Below are positions 1 through 8,080 of a stretch of DNA of 43,485 nucleotides, piece after piece. Source of the DNA: an uncultured bacterium (lineage in GTDB: Bacteria > Verrucomicrobiota > Kiritimatiellia > PWTM01); assembly GCA_900661335.1 (NCBI GenBank), contig CAACVY010000016.1, forward strand, positions 1 through 43,485, read 5' to 3'. The notes under the pieces were generated by a model. It was not told where the DNA came from, made no database searches, and worked only from the letters and a program-made list of their open reading frames with translations. The first letter of the stretch is position 1; the number at the start of each line of letters is the position of its first letter. The translations under genes and the position numbers were made by a program.

Positions 1-1062
1 GGAAAGCAAACCGGTTGGATCTACAGCACGTTGCCCCTGGCCTGCATCGTGGCGCCTCTCATTTCCGGCCAGCTGGCGGATCAGTACTTCCACAGTGAAC
101 ACATCCTCGGAATCGCCCACCTCCTGGGAGCTATGCTCATGTTTGTCGCGGCGCGGCAGACTAAGTTCGTGCCGTTACTGATCACGATGTTCGCCTACTC
201 GTTTTGTTATGCGGCGTCCCTGCCGCTCGTGAACTCCATCATGTTCGCGCACGTCAAACCCGAGACACGGATCAATACGGCCCACATTTTCATGTGGGCC
301 CCGATCGCATGGGCGCTCGCAGGGTACGGACTCAGTGCGTGGAGATGGAAATTCAAAACTGGCGAGAAGGGCGTGGACTGCATGATCCTTGCCGCCCTGC
401 TCTCCGTGCTCATGGCGCTTACGACCCGTATGTTGCCGGCCACGCCTCCGGCTCGAGCGGGCACTGCGCCGATTCTCCAGGCGATGGGCATGCTCCGCGA
501 TCCGAACTTTCTTGTGTTCATCGCCGTTTCGATGGTGATCGCCGGAGTGATGCAGTTTTATTTCTTAGGTTCTGCCCCGTTCTTGCAAAGCATTGGGATC
601 GGTAACCGAAGCATCCCCGCCGTCATGGCCATCGCACAGGCGGTTCAGACACTCGCTACGTTCCTGCTGCTGGGCCCGATGACGACTAAACTCGGCTACA
701 AGGCCACGTTGCTCGTGGGCGCGGCGGGTTGGGGAGCGTTGTATGCCATCTACGCCTTCGCACCCCTTCGAGGTTTGGTCATCGCGGGCCAGTCGCTCCA
801 CGGCCTGGCCTACGTCTTGTTTATTATCGCAGGACAAATCCTCGCCAACGAGTTGTCGAACGAAGCGATCCGCAGCTCCGTCCAAGCGCTCATGTTCGCC
901 GCAACCACCGGGCTGGGGCTCTTTTTAGGCACGCATTTAGCCGGTGCGACCATGGACCGCTTCAAGGGCGCCGATGGCTTCCAGTGGTCCCGCATTTTCG
1001 CCGTGCCATTCGCCATCATCGTGCTTTGCATGGTCTGGTTTGCTCTGGCCTTCAAGGGTTGA
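1..1062 (+). CDS. MFS transporter, nucleoside:H+ symporter (NupG-like), 5' end missing
   Basis: The frame is open from base 1, so the gene starts before the window and about 353 residues are visible. The product is an inner-membrane carrier. Hydrophobic segments run throughout. The early text GQLADQYF, followed by a long run of helices and an N-x-LSNEAIRSS stretch in a late helix, resembles the nucleoside:H+ symporter branch of the major facilitator superfamily, which imports nucleosides with protons. The C-terminus ends with a hydrophobic helix and a short tail, as is usual for 12-helix carriers. The next gene (fabI) converges on it. The substrate is inferred from overall resemblance. A general sugar or nucleoside MFS role is the alternative. 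Confidence 0.75.
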   Translation, partial: GKQTGWIYSTLPLACIVAPLISGQLADQYFHSEHILGIAHLLGAMLMFVAARQTKFVPLLITMFAYSFCYAASLPLVNSIMFAHVKPETRINTAHIFMWAPIAWALAGYGLSAWRWKFKTGEKGVDCMILAALLSVLMALTTRMLPATPPARAGTAPILQAMGMLRDPNFLVFIAVSMVIAGVMQFYFLGSAPFLQSIGIGNRSIPAVMAIAQAVQTLATFLLLGPMTTKLGYKATLLVGAAGWGALYAIYAFAPLRGLVIAGQSLHGLAYVLFIIAGQILANELSNEAIRSSVQALMFAATTGLGLFLGTHLAGATMDRFKGADGFQWSRIFAVPFAIIVLCMVWFALAFKG

Positions 1063-1112
1063 ACCTCTACCGTCGGGCTCGGGCCCAGCCGCTTTCGCAA
1101 CGGGCGCGGCGA

Positions 1113-1129
1113 TGCGAGTTGGACTCGCA
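1113..1129. terminator. Stem-loop between converging genes
   Basis: TGCGAG and CTCGCA form a perfect 6-bp stem around a 5-nt loop, in the gap between the converging MFS and fabI genes. There is no real T-run on either side, so a bidirectional terminator role is only suggested by position. Confidence 0.3.
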
Positions 1130-1176
1130 GGTCTTCGTTCCGAACGCGAGAATGGCAGAACGCTCCGTGCACACGC

Positions 1177-2043
1177 TCATACGGAACGCGGGCGTGGCAG
1201 GTCATGCTCCTCGTGGGGATCGTCGCTAAGCGCCGTGGGATATTCCCATCGCTCATGTGGCAACAAAAAGCCCGCGACGACCGACGCGCCACCGTCAACG
1301 ACCACAACTTGGCCGGTGACTTTTTCTGCGTAGGGCCCAAGCAAAAAGGCCACCATGTTCGCAACTTGAGCTTTATCTGCCTCAATATCCCAGGGCAACG
1401 GACTCATCATTCGCCAAATCCGATGCAATTGGTTGAACCCTGGAATCTTGGATGCCGCCCGGCTGTGGAGCGGGCCGGCAGAGACTGCATTCACTCGAAT
1501 TTTCTCTCGTCCGTGGCGTCGCGCGAGCGCTCGCACCAGCGCTTCCAAGGCCGCCTTGTGGACACCCATCCAGTTGTAGTACGGGTAAACACGGGACGTG
1601 TCGAAGGTCAACGCGACCACCGAGCCACCTTCCCGCATGGCCCGACGTGCGTGCCACACCACCCGCGCTAGTGATACGCAACTAACGTGGTACGATTTCA
1701 AAATGTCGTCGACCGCCGGCGTGTGGAACTCTTCGCCCAAACACGTCCGCGGATTGGCAAAGGCAATCGAATGCACGACTCCCGCCACCTCATCGAGTCC
1801 GCTGAACAACTTCTCGATCTGAACGTCGTCGGTGACATCGCAGTACCGGATGTCCAGCCGATCGAGAACTTCGCGGGGCACTCGACGATCGCTTTTTTCG
1901 AGGAAGATATTCCTCATCCGCTCGTTTTGGACCGTGTACACGACTCGCCCGCCCCATCGCTCGATCGTCTGCCCGATGGCCCACGCGATGGAGTCCGAGT
2001 CCAGCAAGCCCATCACTACATATGTCGCGCCCGATTGGATCAT
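1177..2043 (-). CDS. fabI: Enoyl-[acyl-carrier-protein] reductase, FabI/InhA type
   Basis: A short-chain dehydrogenase-fold enzyme that would carry out the last, NAD(P)H-dependent reduction of fatty-acid elongation in the cytoplasm. The N-terminal GLLDSDSIAWAIG matches the divergent nucleotide-binding start of FabI proteins. The catalytic Tyr-x6-Lys is visible as YNWMGVHK, followed by RVNAVSAGP. The FDTSRVYPYYNWM context is closer to mycobacterial InhA (Phe just before the active site) than to E. coli FabI, which has LTY there. The protein has 288 residues. About 25 residues after the usual VDGG end are unusually long, acidic and Pro-rich. The start chosen leads directly into the first beta strand. 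Confidence 0.88.
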   Translation of the reverse strand: MIQSGATYVVMGLLDSDSIAWAIGQTIERWGGRVVYTVQNERMRNIFLEKSDRRVPREVLDRLDIRYCDVTDDVQIEKLFSGLDEVAGVVHSIAFANPRTCLGEEFHTPAVDDILKSYHVSCVSLARVVWHARRAMREGGSVVALTFDTSRVYPYYNWMGVHKAALEALVRALARRHGREKIRVNAVSAGPLHSRAASKIPGFNQLHRIWRMMSPLPWDIEADKAQVANMVAFLLGPYAEKVTGQVVVVDGGASVVAGFLLPHERWEYPTALSDDPHEEHDLPRPRSV

Positions 2044-2215
2044 TGGAACAATCTCCAGCTCGACAAGCTACGTCAGATCCGCTTAAAAACAAGCAAGTGC
2101 CCGCCGGGCGCTCCACTATGACCTTTCAAAACTGGCCTCCGCGGCCCCCGCCCACATCGCGGCTGACCGCCTCGCGCCGGGGAGTTTCACGAGCATCTGT
2201 CGTCGGCCCAGAACA

Positions 2216-4084
2216 TCAACCGCTACGGCCGAACTTTCGGCGAAGATCACTAAAGCTGAAGTGCAACAGCGTTGGGCGCCCATGGGGGCAGGTGTAGGGC
2301 ATTCGAGTCTTTGCCAAGTCGATCACCAATTGCTCGACTTCTTCCAACTTGAGGATATCTCGGGCCTTCACCGCTGCGCGGCACGCCGCCGAGGCGATGC
2401 TCTCCCGCACCCACCGCTCCGACCCAATCTGAGGTCCCGATTCCTCCAACGACGCCGCAATGTCCGGAAGTATGCGCGCCACTGAAACGACACCCAACAC
2501 CGAGGGCACGGCGTCCACGATGAAGCTCCTGGGACCAAACTCCGAGATCCCAAAGCCCATGGCATCGAGCGCAGCCAAGTTCCTGCTCACCCGCTCTGCA
2601 TCATGATCGCTCAACTCCACAGTTTCGGGAATGAGCAGCGGCTGGGACACCGGGCGCCCCTGCTCCGCTTCGGCCATCCAACGGTCGTAGATCACCCGCT
2701 CGTGCGCGGCGTGGGGATCCATGACGACCAAACCGTCCTCCATTTCCAAGATGACGAACAAGCCTCCCACTTGCCCGAGGACCCGACACCAAGACCACGG
2801 TGGCGCCACGCCGTCCGAGGAGGTAGCCGGTTCCACGCGATCGGTCGGAGAACTGCTCACCGGGGTCAGCCCGCTCCGCGACTCTTGCGGGGACGATGGC
2901 GCCGGCGCAGGTCCCACCAAGCGCGGGTGTGCAAACACTCGAGTCGGAGGTAAGTCCGGGATGGACAACTTGGACGACGTTGCTTGCTCCGACGGGGTCG
3001 GCCGCAGCTGCCCAAGGCTCGGGATCGGCCCTGAAGGCCCCGTGCTCTTGGGATGATCCGAGATGGACACGGCCACGCTACTGAGACCCGGATACCCCAA
3101 CGCCGAACGGATCGCGGAGATCAGAAGATCGCGGACTTCCCCGGGACGACGAAACCGAACCTCTTTCTTGGTGGGATGCACGTTGACGTCCACCTCTTCG
3201 GATGGGAGCTCGATGAACACAAACACGACCGGATAGCGCCCCCGAGGGATGAGGTCTTGGTAGGCTTCGTTGAGCGCGTGCTGCAATACCGGCGCACTGG
3301 CGGGCCGGCGGTTGACGAACACGAACTGCTCCGCGCGGTCCCCCCGGCTCGCCTGCGGCAACCCCACAAATCCACTGATCCGAAGTCGGCCCGCCTCCGC
3401 CTCCAACGGGCGGAAGGCATCAGACACCGGACGGCCGTACAGCGCAGCCAAGCGATCGGCCAACGTTTCGCCGGACCGCACCTGCAGGGTGCGCCGCCCG
3501 TCGACCGTGAACTCGAACGCCACATCCGGCCATGCCAGCAGATACGGCCACAGGGTTTGCCGTACCTGAGACAGTTCCGTTTGCTCCGTTCGCAAGAACC
3601 TGCGCCGCGCCGGCACGTTGAAAAAAAGGTTGCGCACCACTACCCGAGTGCCGGGAGGACACCCGATCGGTTGGACGTCGAGAATGCGCCCTGCGTGGAC
3701 CGTAATTTCCGTCCCCTCCGTGTCCTCCCGCCGCGCGGTTTGCAACGTCATCCGGGAGACCGCCGCGATCGCGGCGAGCGCTTCCCCGCGGAATCCCAAC
3801 GTTGCAATCCGCTCGATGTCCTCTACGTCTCGCAGTTTGCTTGTCGCGTGCCGCTCGATGCTTAAGAGAGCATCATCCCTCGACATCCCTTCCCCGTCGT
3901 CCGTAACGGCGATCAGCGTCCGGCCACCGGCCACGACTTCCACCTGGATTCGTCGCGCTCCCGCGTCCAAAGAGTTCTCCACCAACTCCTTGACGACCGA
4001 AGCGGGCCGGTCAACGACTTCCCCGGCCGCAATCTTATTAATCACGGCGTCGGATAGGACGTGGATGCGTGTGCCTTCGCTCAT
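2216..4084 (-). CDS. mutL: DNA mismatch repair protein MutL
   Basis: MutL couples mismatch recognition by MutS to strand removal. The 622 residues show the GHKL ATPase N-terminus: NKIAAGEVVDRPASVVKEL near residue 16, the N/D-rich ATP site VENSLDAGA, then ATSKL and GFRGEALAAI. A Pro/Ser-rich linker lies around residues 330-420. The C-terminal domain holds SAACRAAVKA and a CPHGRP motif near the end. At residues 456-467 there is DPHAAHERVIYD where nicking MutL proteins have DQHAxxExxxxE, so Q is replaced by P and the last E by D. No mutS is in view. It is divergent from amrS. Confidence 0.95.
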   Translation of the reverse strand: MSEGTRIHVLSDAVINKIAAGEVVDRPASVVKELVENSLDAGARRIQVEVVAGGRTLIAVTDDGEGMSRDDALLSIERHATSKLRDVEDIERIATLGFRGEALAAIAAVSRMTLQTARREDTEGTEITVHAGRILDVQPIGCPPGTRVVVRNLFFNVPARRRFLRTEQTELSQVRQTLWPYLLAWPDVAFEFTVDGRRTLQVRSGETLADRLAALYGRPVSDAFRPLEAEAGRLRISGFVGLPQASRGDRAEQFVFVNRRPASAPVLQHALNEAYQDLIPRGRYPVVFVFIELPSEEVDVNVHPTKKEVRFRRPGEVRDLLISAIRSALGYPGLSSVAVSISDHPKSTGPSGPIPSLGQLRPTPSEQATSSKLSIPDLPPTRVFAHPRLVGPAPAPSSPQESRSGLTPVSSSPTDRVEPATSSDGVAPPWSWCRVLGQVGGLFVILEMEDGLVVMDPHAAHERVIYDRWMAEAEQGRPVSQPLLIPETVELSDHDAERVSRNLAALDAMGFGISEFGPRSFIVDAVPSVLGVVSVARILPDIAASLEESGPQIGSERWVRESIASAACRAAVKARDILKLEEVEQLVIDLAKTRMPYTCPHGRPTLLHFSFSDLRRKFGRSG

Positions 4085-4305
4085 TCCAATGGATCACACT
4101 ACCGCAGTCGGCCCGGTTCGCCAAACACCCCACCCAGGCAGGCGTGTAGGGGACCAGACACTGGGCTTTGAAGCGCATCTGACCGCAGTGCGACCTGTCG
4201 AGTCCGTCTCAATGTGCAGATGGGCAGGCCCACCGGTGCTCGATCGTGTTTCAATGGCGATGCGGGTTGAAATCGGCTCGCCGCGAACGGATAGTTTTCT
4301 CGGCC

Positions 4306-5289
4306 ATGAACGCCGAACGGTGGGTTGTGTGCGAGCTGTGTCCCCGAGAATGCCGCCTGGCTCCGGGAGAGCGCGGGGATTGCCGTATTCGGGCCAACCT
4401 AGATGGCCGGATGGTGGCTCTCACGTATGGGTGCCCTTGTTCGATTCACATCGACCCGATGGAAAAAAAGCCCCTGTATCACTTTCTTCCAGGAGCACCC
4501 ATCCTCTCCCTGGCGACCGTCGGATGCAATCTCCACTGCAAGAACTGCCAAAACTGGGAAATTTCCCAAGCGAACCCCGAGGACGTCGAAGCCGTGCCGC
4601 TGCCACCCGCCGTGCTAGTGCAGTTGGCTCGGTCCGAGCGGTGCCCAGCGATCGGCTACACCTACACGGAGCCCGTAGCCTGGTTTGAATACACGCTGGA
4701 TTCGGCGCAGCTGGCACGCGAGGCGGGCATCCGCAATGTGTTGGTCACAGCCGCTTACGTGAACGAAGCCCCATGGCGGGAACTGCTCTTGCTCACCGAC
4801 GCGGCCAACATTGACCTGAAGTTCATGAGCAAGGAACGATACCGGGAAATCTGCGACGGCGAGCTGGCCCCGATTCTGCGTGCGATCGAAATATGCCGTG
4901 CTATGGGGGTCTGGCTGGAGATCACTAACCTCGTAATCCCCACCCTGAACGACTCGGAGGGCGACTTCCGTGCGGTCGCCCGGTGGATCCGCGACCATGT
5001 CGGCGCCGATGTTCCACTTCATTTTTCCGGATTTCATCCTCAGTATCGCCTCCGGCACCTCCCCGCGACTCCCGGAGCGACACTCGAGCGCGCCAGGGAT
5101 ATTGCCCGCGCCGAAGGGTTAAAATTCGTCTACGTCGGCAATGTCCGCGTACCCGAAGGTGGTACTACGTTCTGCCCGGAGTGTGGACGCGCCGTGATTC
5201 GACGAGTGGGGTTCAACGTGGTCGAACACCACGTGGTCGGAGGCGCATGCGGCTATTGCGCCGCCACGATTCCTGGGGTGTGGAAATGA
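4306..5289 (+). CDS. amrS: AmmeMemoRadiSam system radical SAM enzyme (AmrS family)
   Basis: A 327-residue cytoplasmic radical SAM protein. The cluster motif is CNLHCKNC (Cys74, 78, 81) after the typical AmrS N-terminus with CELCPREC and PMEKKPLYHFLPG. Further family marks are GYTYTEP, IDLKF and HFSGFHP, and a C-terminal zinc-ribbon-like pair of CxxC (CPEC, CGYC). An ATG exists 60 nt upstream in frame, but residues before 4306 are not family-like, so the start is placed at MNAERW. AmrS usually sits with AMMECR1 and MEMO1 homologues. Neither is nearby. The stop overlaps the next ATG as ATGA. The reaction catalysed by this family is not settled. Confidence 0.9.
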   Translation: MNAERWVVCELCPRECRLAPGERGDCRIRANLDGRMVALTYGCPCSIHIDPMEKKPLYHFLPGAPILSLATVGCNLHCKNCQNWEISQANPEDVEAVPLPPAVLVQLARSERCPAIGYTYTEPVAWFEYTLDSAQLAREAGIRNVLVTAAYVNEAPWRELLLLTDAANIDLKFMSKERYREICDGELAPILRAIEICRAMGVWLEITNLVIPTLNDSEGDFRAVARWIRDHVGADVPLHFSGFHPQYRLRHLPATPGATLERARDIARAEGLKFVYVGNVRVPEGGTTFCPECGRAVIRRVGFNVVEHHVVGGACGYCAATIPGVWK

Positions 5290-5471
5290 AACGTAGAAGC
5301 TGGCTGGTGGGCGTGGGCGCATGCCTGGCGACCCCGTGGTGGACCGTGGGCGGTACGACTCTACGTACATGGTCTCGCTGGCGCCGAGCGATGCCCGCAC
5401 GACTGCGGACGCTCCCAACCAAGCCCCTGGATTGGGCCCAATCGCGCCGTCCGGCTCGTTGGGCTGGCTAA
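5286..5471 (+). CDS. Small exported-peptide ORF overlapping amrS
   Basis: A 61-residue ORF whose ATG overlaps the amrS stop by 4 nt (ATGA), a common sign of translational coupling. The N-terminus is MKRRSWLVGVGACLA, a twin-arginine pair followed by a short hydrophobic stretch, which looks like a Tat-type or Sec signal. The rest is very rich in Arg, Trp and Pro and ends ARWAG. It overlaps the convergent FrhB-like gene by 4 nt at the 3' end. I do not recognise the family. The coupling and signal-like start support a real gene. Its small size and arginine bias leave chance possible. Confidence 0.5.
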   Translation: MKRRSWLVGVGACLATPWWTVGGTTLRTWSRWRRAMPARLRTLPTKPLDWAQSRRPARWAG

Positions 5472-6856
5472 GGCCTAGTTGGGTTCAAGGGAACGGAGGT
5501 TGGACGCGCCCGCCGACGACGCCGTCGCCAATTGACCCAGGCGACTCCCCAACGGCTGAATGCCACACGCAACGCAATCCGCTGCCACCACGAGGACCAC
5601 GCCAACAGCCGCGTCAACAGAAAGCCGAATTCCTCTTTCATCGAAATGCGCGAAGGGCGCGGAAATTGGATTCCGGGGTAACGCGGCACCGCCCGTCCCA
5701 GCCGCTTCCTCCAACGCAGGCGAAAACCGACGCGTTCTTTCTTTTCGCGCAACATGGAGTCGTGCCCACGCTGCGTCGCTTCATCCAGCTCCACGGGCAC
5801 CGCGACCACAACGCGCTCCTCCATTAGCTTCTGCCACCATTCCTCCCCTTGGGCGGTGTGCACGATCACCATCGAATGGCCGCGAGGGTCTCGAAACTTC
5901 CATCGCCCATCGGGCCCGCGGATCCAGGGATCCCCGACCGCCAGATCACTGAACTCGGAGCAGGCATCCGCACACATCAAACATCGCCCCAACGGGACGA
6001 GCCGTGAAAGTACATTGAACGTCGCAGGTGCCGTTAGCGGGGAACGCCATTCGCTGCCGTCGTCGTAGGTGAAGCGGGCGGAATTATTCGGCCATTGCGC
6101 ACTGTGTTTGTCGCGGTATCCCACAGAAACCAAGCGTGCCCCACGCGGCGCGAAAGTCTCCCCCGCCAAACGCACCCCTTCCCACGGCAACGCGTAATGG
6201 CAAAACAGCCCGACCACGAATGGGATTCGTTCTCGCCACTGGGGTTTGCGAATCTGCAGCATGCGGAGCGCATGCACGTGACAAGGCAGGCCCACCAACA
6301 CAAACGGCCCGGGTTCGTCGCGAATTTCGCGTAGCACCGCCAACGTTGGCGCGGTCGTGTACCTGGATCTCGCACCCCGCAGTACATCCGCTTCTGTACG
6401 CGCGATTCGTCCCGCCGCCCGCGCGGGTTCCGTCGGATCATCCACCGTCACGATCGCGCCCTGGACTCGACCGGTCCGCATCCAATGAAGCAGCATCGCG
6501 GTGACCACGCCCCCACTGCCACCCAGTTCGCGCACCGCGGCGTCCGCCGCATGCGCCACCCACACACTGCGGACGGGCCCAGTCAAACTTCCGAACTCAT
6601 AGCCACGCTCGCCATACACCTCACGACCTAAGTAGGGGTAATCCACCTCCAGTCCAGAGCACACTTCCACACAAAGGTTGCACTGCGAGCAATCGCCGAC
6701 TACCACCGGATAGCCATCGCGCAACGCAAACGTGTTGTCTGGGCAAACCCCCACGCACGCGCCACACCGATGGCACAAACCCTCACGGACGACGCGAAGA
6801 ATTCCTTCCGCGTTCCGATACTCGTCCTGCGAGCCTTTCGATGCTGGTGTGTCCAT
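5468..6856 (-). CDS. Coenzyme F420 hydrogenase/dehydrogenase beta-subunit family protein (FrhB-like)
   Basis: About 462 residues. Two ferredoxin-like cluster motifs open the protein: CHRCGACVGVCP (Cys28-38), then CSQCNLCVEVC. The FrhB N-terminal and C-terminal domains follow, recognisable from GGSGGVVTAML, RSRYTTAPTL, VLVGLPCHVHALR and CADACSEFSDLAVGDPW. FrhB-family proteins bind FAD and 4Fe-4S clusters and move electrons between ferredoxin and a deazaflavin or other substrate. No F420 biosynthesis gene is visible, so the partner is open. Related proteins also reduce chlorophyll derivatives or serve polysaccharide clusters. The ATG at 6856 is preferred to the one at 6916 because the extra residues are not domain-like. 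Confidence 0.8.
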   Translation of the reverse strand: MDTPASKGSQDEYRNAEGILRVVREGLCHRCGACVGVCPDNTFALRDGYPVVVGDCSQCNLCVEVCSGLEVDYPYLGREVYGERGYEFGSLTGPVRSVWVAHAADAAVRELGGSGGVVTAMLLHWMRTGRVQGAIVTVDDPTEPARAAGRIARTEADVLRGARSRYTTAPTLAVLREIRDEPGPFVLVGLPCHVHALRMLQIRKPQWRERIPFVVGLFCHYALPWEGVRLAGETFAPRGARLVSVGYRDKHSAQWPNNSARFTYDDGSEWRSPLTAPATFNVLSRLVPLGRCLMCADACSEFSDLAVGDPWIRGPDGRWKFRDPRGHSMVIVHTAQGEEWWQKLMEERVVVAVPVELDEATQRGHDSMLREKKERVGFRLRWRKRLGRAVPRYPGIQFPRPSRISMKEEFGFLLTRLLAWSSWWQRIALRVAFSRWGVAWVNWRRRRRRARPTSVPLNPTRP

Positions 6857-7159
6857 GGCCAATACGATAACCGCATTTGCCTTCCCTTCAATAGACCCCC
6901 GACGGCGACGATCCACCCCAATTCCGACTGCGCATTGTTGTCATCCCGGCAAATAGTTGCCCAATCGGGCTTCGAGCCTTTTTTCCTCGTCCTAACCAGA
7001 CTCGCACCCGAAGTTCCGCGGCCACCCCTCGAGGGCACACGGCGTTCCCTGGGACCGGCATTCGTGGACCAGTGAATGAACGAGGTCAGTAGTCCTCAAA
7101 GGAGTGAACGGTCACCCCACAGGTCCGGACGACCGGGCCTTGTGCACTTCCGACACGCC
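6857..7159. other. Intergenic stretch without a recognised gene
   Basis: This 303-nt gap lies upstream of the FrhB-like gene and after prmA, both on the minus strand. It must hold the promoter of the FrhB-like gene. I saw no tRNA, convincing hairpin or conserved leader. The ORFs crossing it are not protein-like. Confidence 0.4.
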
Positions 7160-8080
7160 TCACTTCTCGCGAGGGGTGGTTCGCCTTAGTTCCACCCCAC
7201 ACCATTCGCCATCCCCGTCACGGACGACCTCCCTCCAGCCCAGTCGAATCAACGGCCCCACCACCTCATCCGCCTCGGCTTCACGCAATCCACTCAAAAT
7301 CAACCCGCGCCGCGCGGTGCGTCCAAGCGCTTCGGAGATGGAGAGCAATAAAGGGCCATAAAGATTGGCGCAAATCACATCCGGTTTCCAGCGTGGCCAC
7401 CACTGCGTCACGTCTCGAAGTTCCACCCGCACGTACTTCGAAACACGGTTCAGGCGAACATGGTCTTGGGCCACAGCCACGGCCATCGGATCGTTGTCGA
7501 CAGCCACTACGCGCGCGCCCAGCCGCGCCGCGGCAATGGCCAAGATCCCGCTTCCCGTGCCCAAGTCCAACACAGTACGTCCCATCCCACCGCGGTCGAA
7601 CACTTCCTCGATACGCTCCAAGCAAAACCGAGTCGTGAAGTGGTGGCCCGTGCCAAACCCTGTGCCAGGAACTACTCGCAATACGCACCGGCCGCGCGGC
7701 ATGCGAACTGGACCCCGTTCCGCGGGTACGACATACCATCGCCGCCCGATCGGCAAAGGCGGGCACTCACGTTGCAACATGCGTTGCCAGTCACTGAACC
7801 TGTAGGGCCGCACCACCACAGCGGCGACCCATGGCCATCGCTGCGCCTCGTCGGCCAACCGTGCGGCCGCGCGCGCGCTCGCCAAGTAAAGGTCGATCCA
7901 AGCGCGCGAATCGCGTGGCTTCAAAATCGTTACCGGCTCCACACCCGCCGCAGCTCGGGCTCGTCGCGCCACCGCATCCGCGTGGCGATGAGCCGTCACC
8001 AAGGTGACCACGCTCCACGATTGAGTCGGGCGCAGCCCTCGCCGGCGATGTTGTCCCGCGCTTTGAAGTTCGGCCGTCAC
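7160..8080 (-). CDS. prmA: Ribosomal protein L11 methyltransferase (PrmA)
   Basis: A class I SAM-dependent methyltransferase that trimethylates ribosomal protein L11 in the cytoplasm. The family signature GTGHHFTTRFCLERIE is followed by the SAM motif VLDLGTGSGILAIAA, the acidic end of strand 2 (VVAVDNDPMAV), and ICANLYGPLLL in place of the common NILAGPL. The N-terminal L11-recognition domain is present but weak. A longer reading frame begins at 8140. GTG at 8080 is preferred because it overlaps the stop of the upstream DUF4832 gene as GTGA, giving a 306-residue protein of normal PrmA size. Confidence 0.87.
   Translation of the reverse strand: MTAELQSAGQHRRRGLRPTQSWSVVTLVTAHRHADAVARRARAAAGVEPVTILKPRDSRAWIDLYLASARAAARLADEAQRWPWVAAVVVRPYRFSDWQRMLQRECPPLPIGRRWYVVPAERGPVRMPRGRCVLRVVPGTGFGTGHHFTTRFCLERIEEVFDRGGMGRTVLDLGTGSGILAIAAARLGARVVAVDNDPMAVAVAQDHVRLNRVSKYVRVELRDVTQWWPRWKPDVICANLYGPLLLSISEALGRTARRGLILSGLREAEADEVVGPLIRLGWREVVRDGDGEWCGVELRRTTPREK

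Noticed and set aside
3053-4688. Long plus-strand frames (270 and 356 codons)
   Set aside because: Antisense to mutL and partly overlapping amrS in another frame; rich in Arg/Pro and Ser with no motif.
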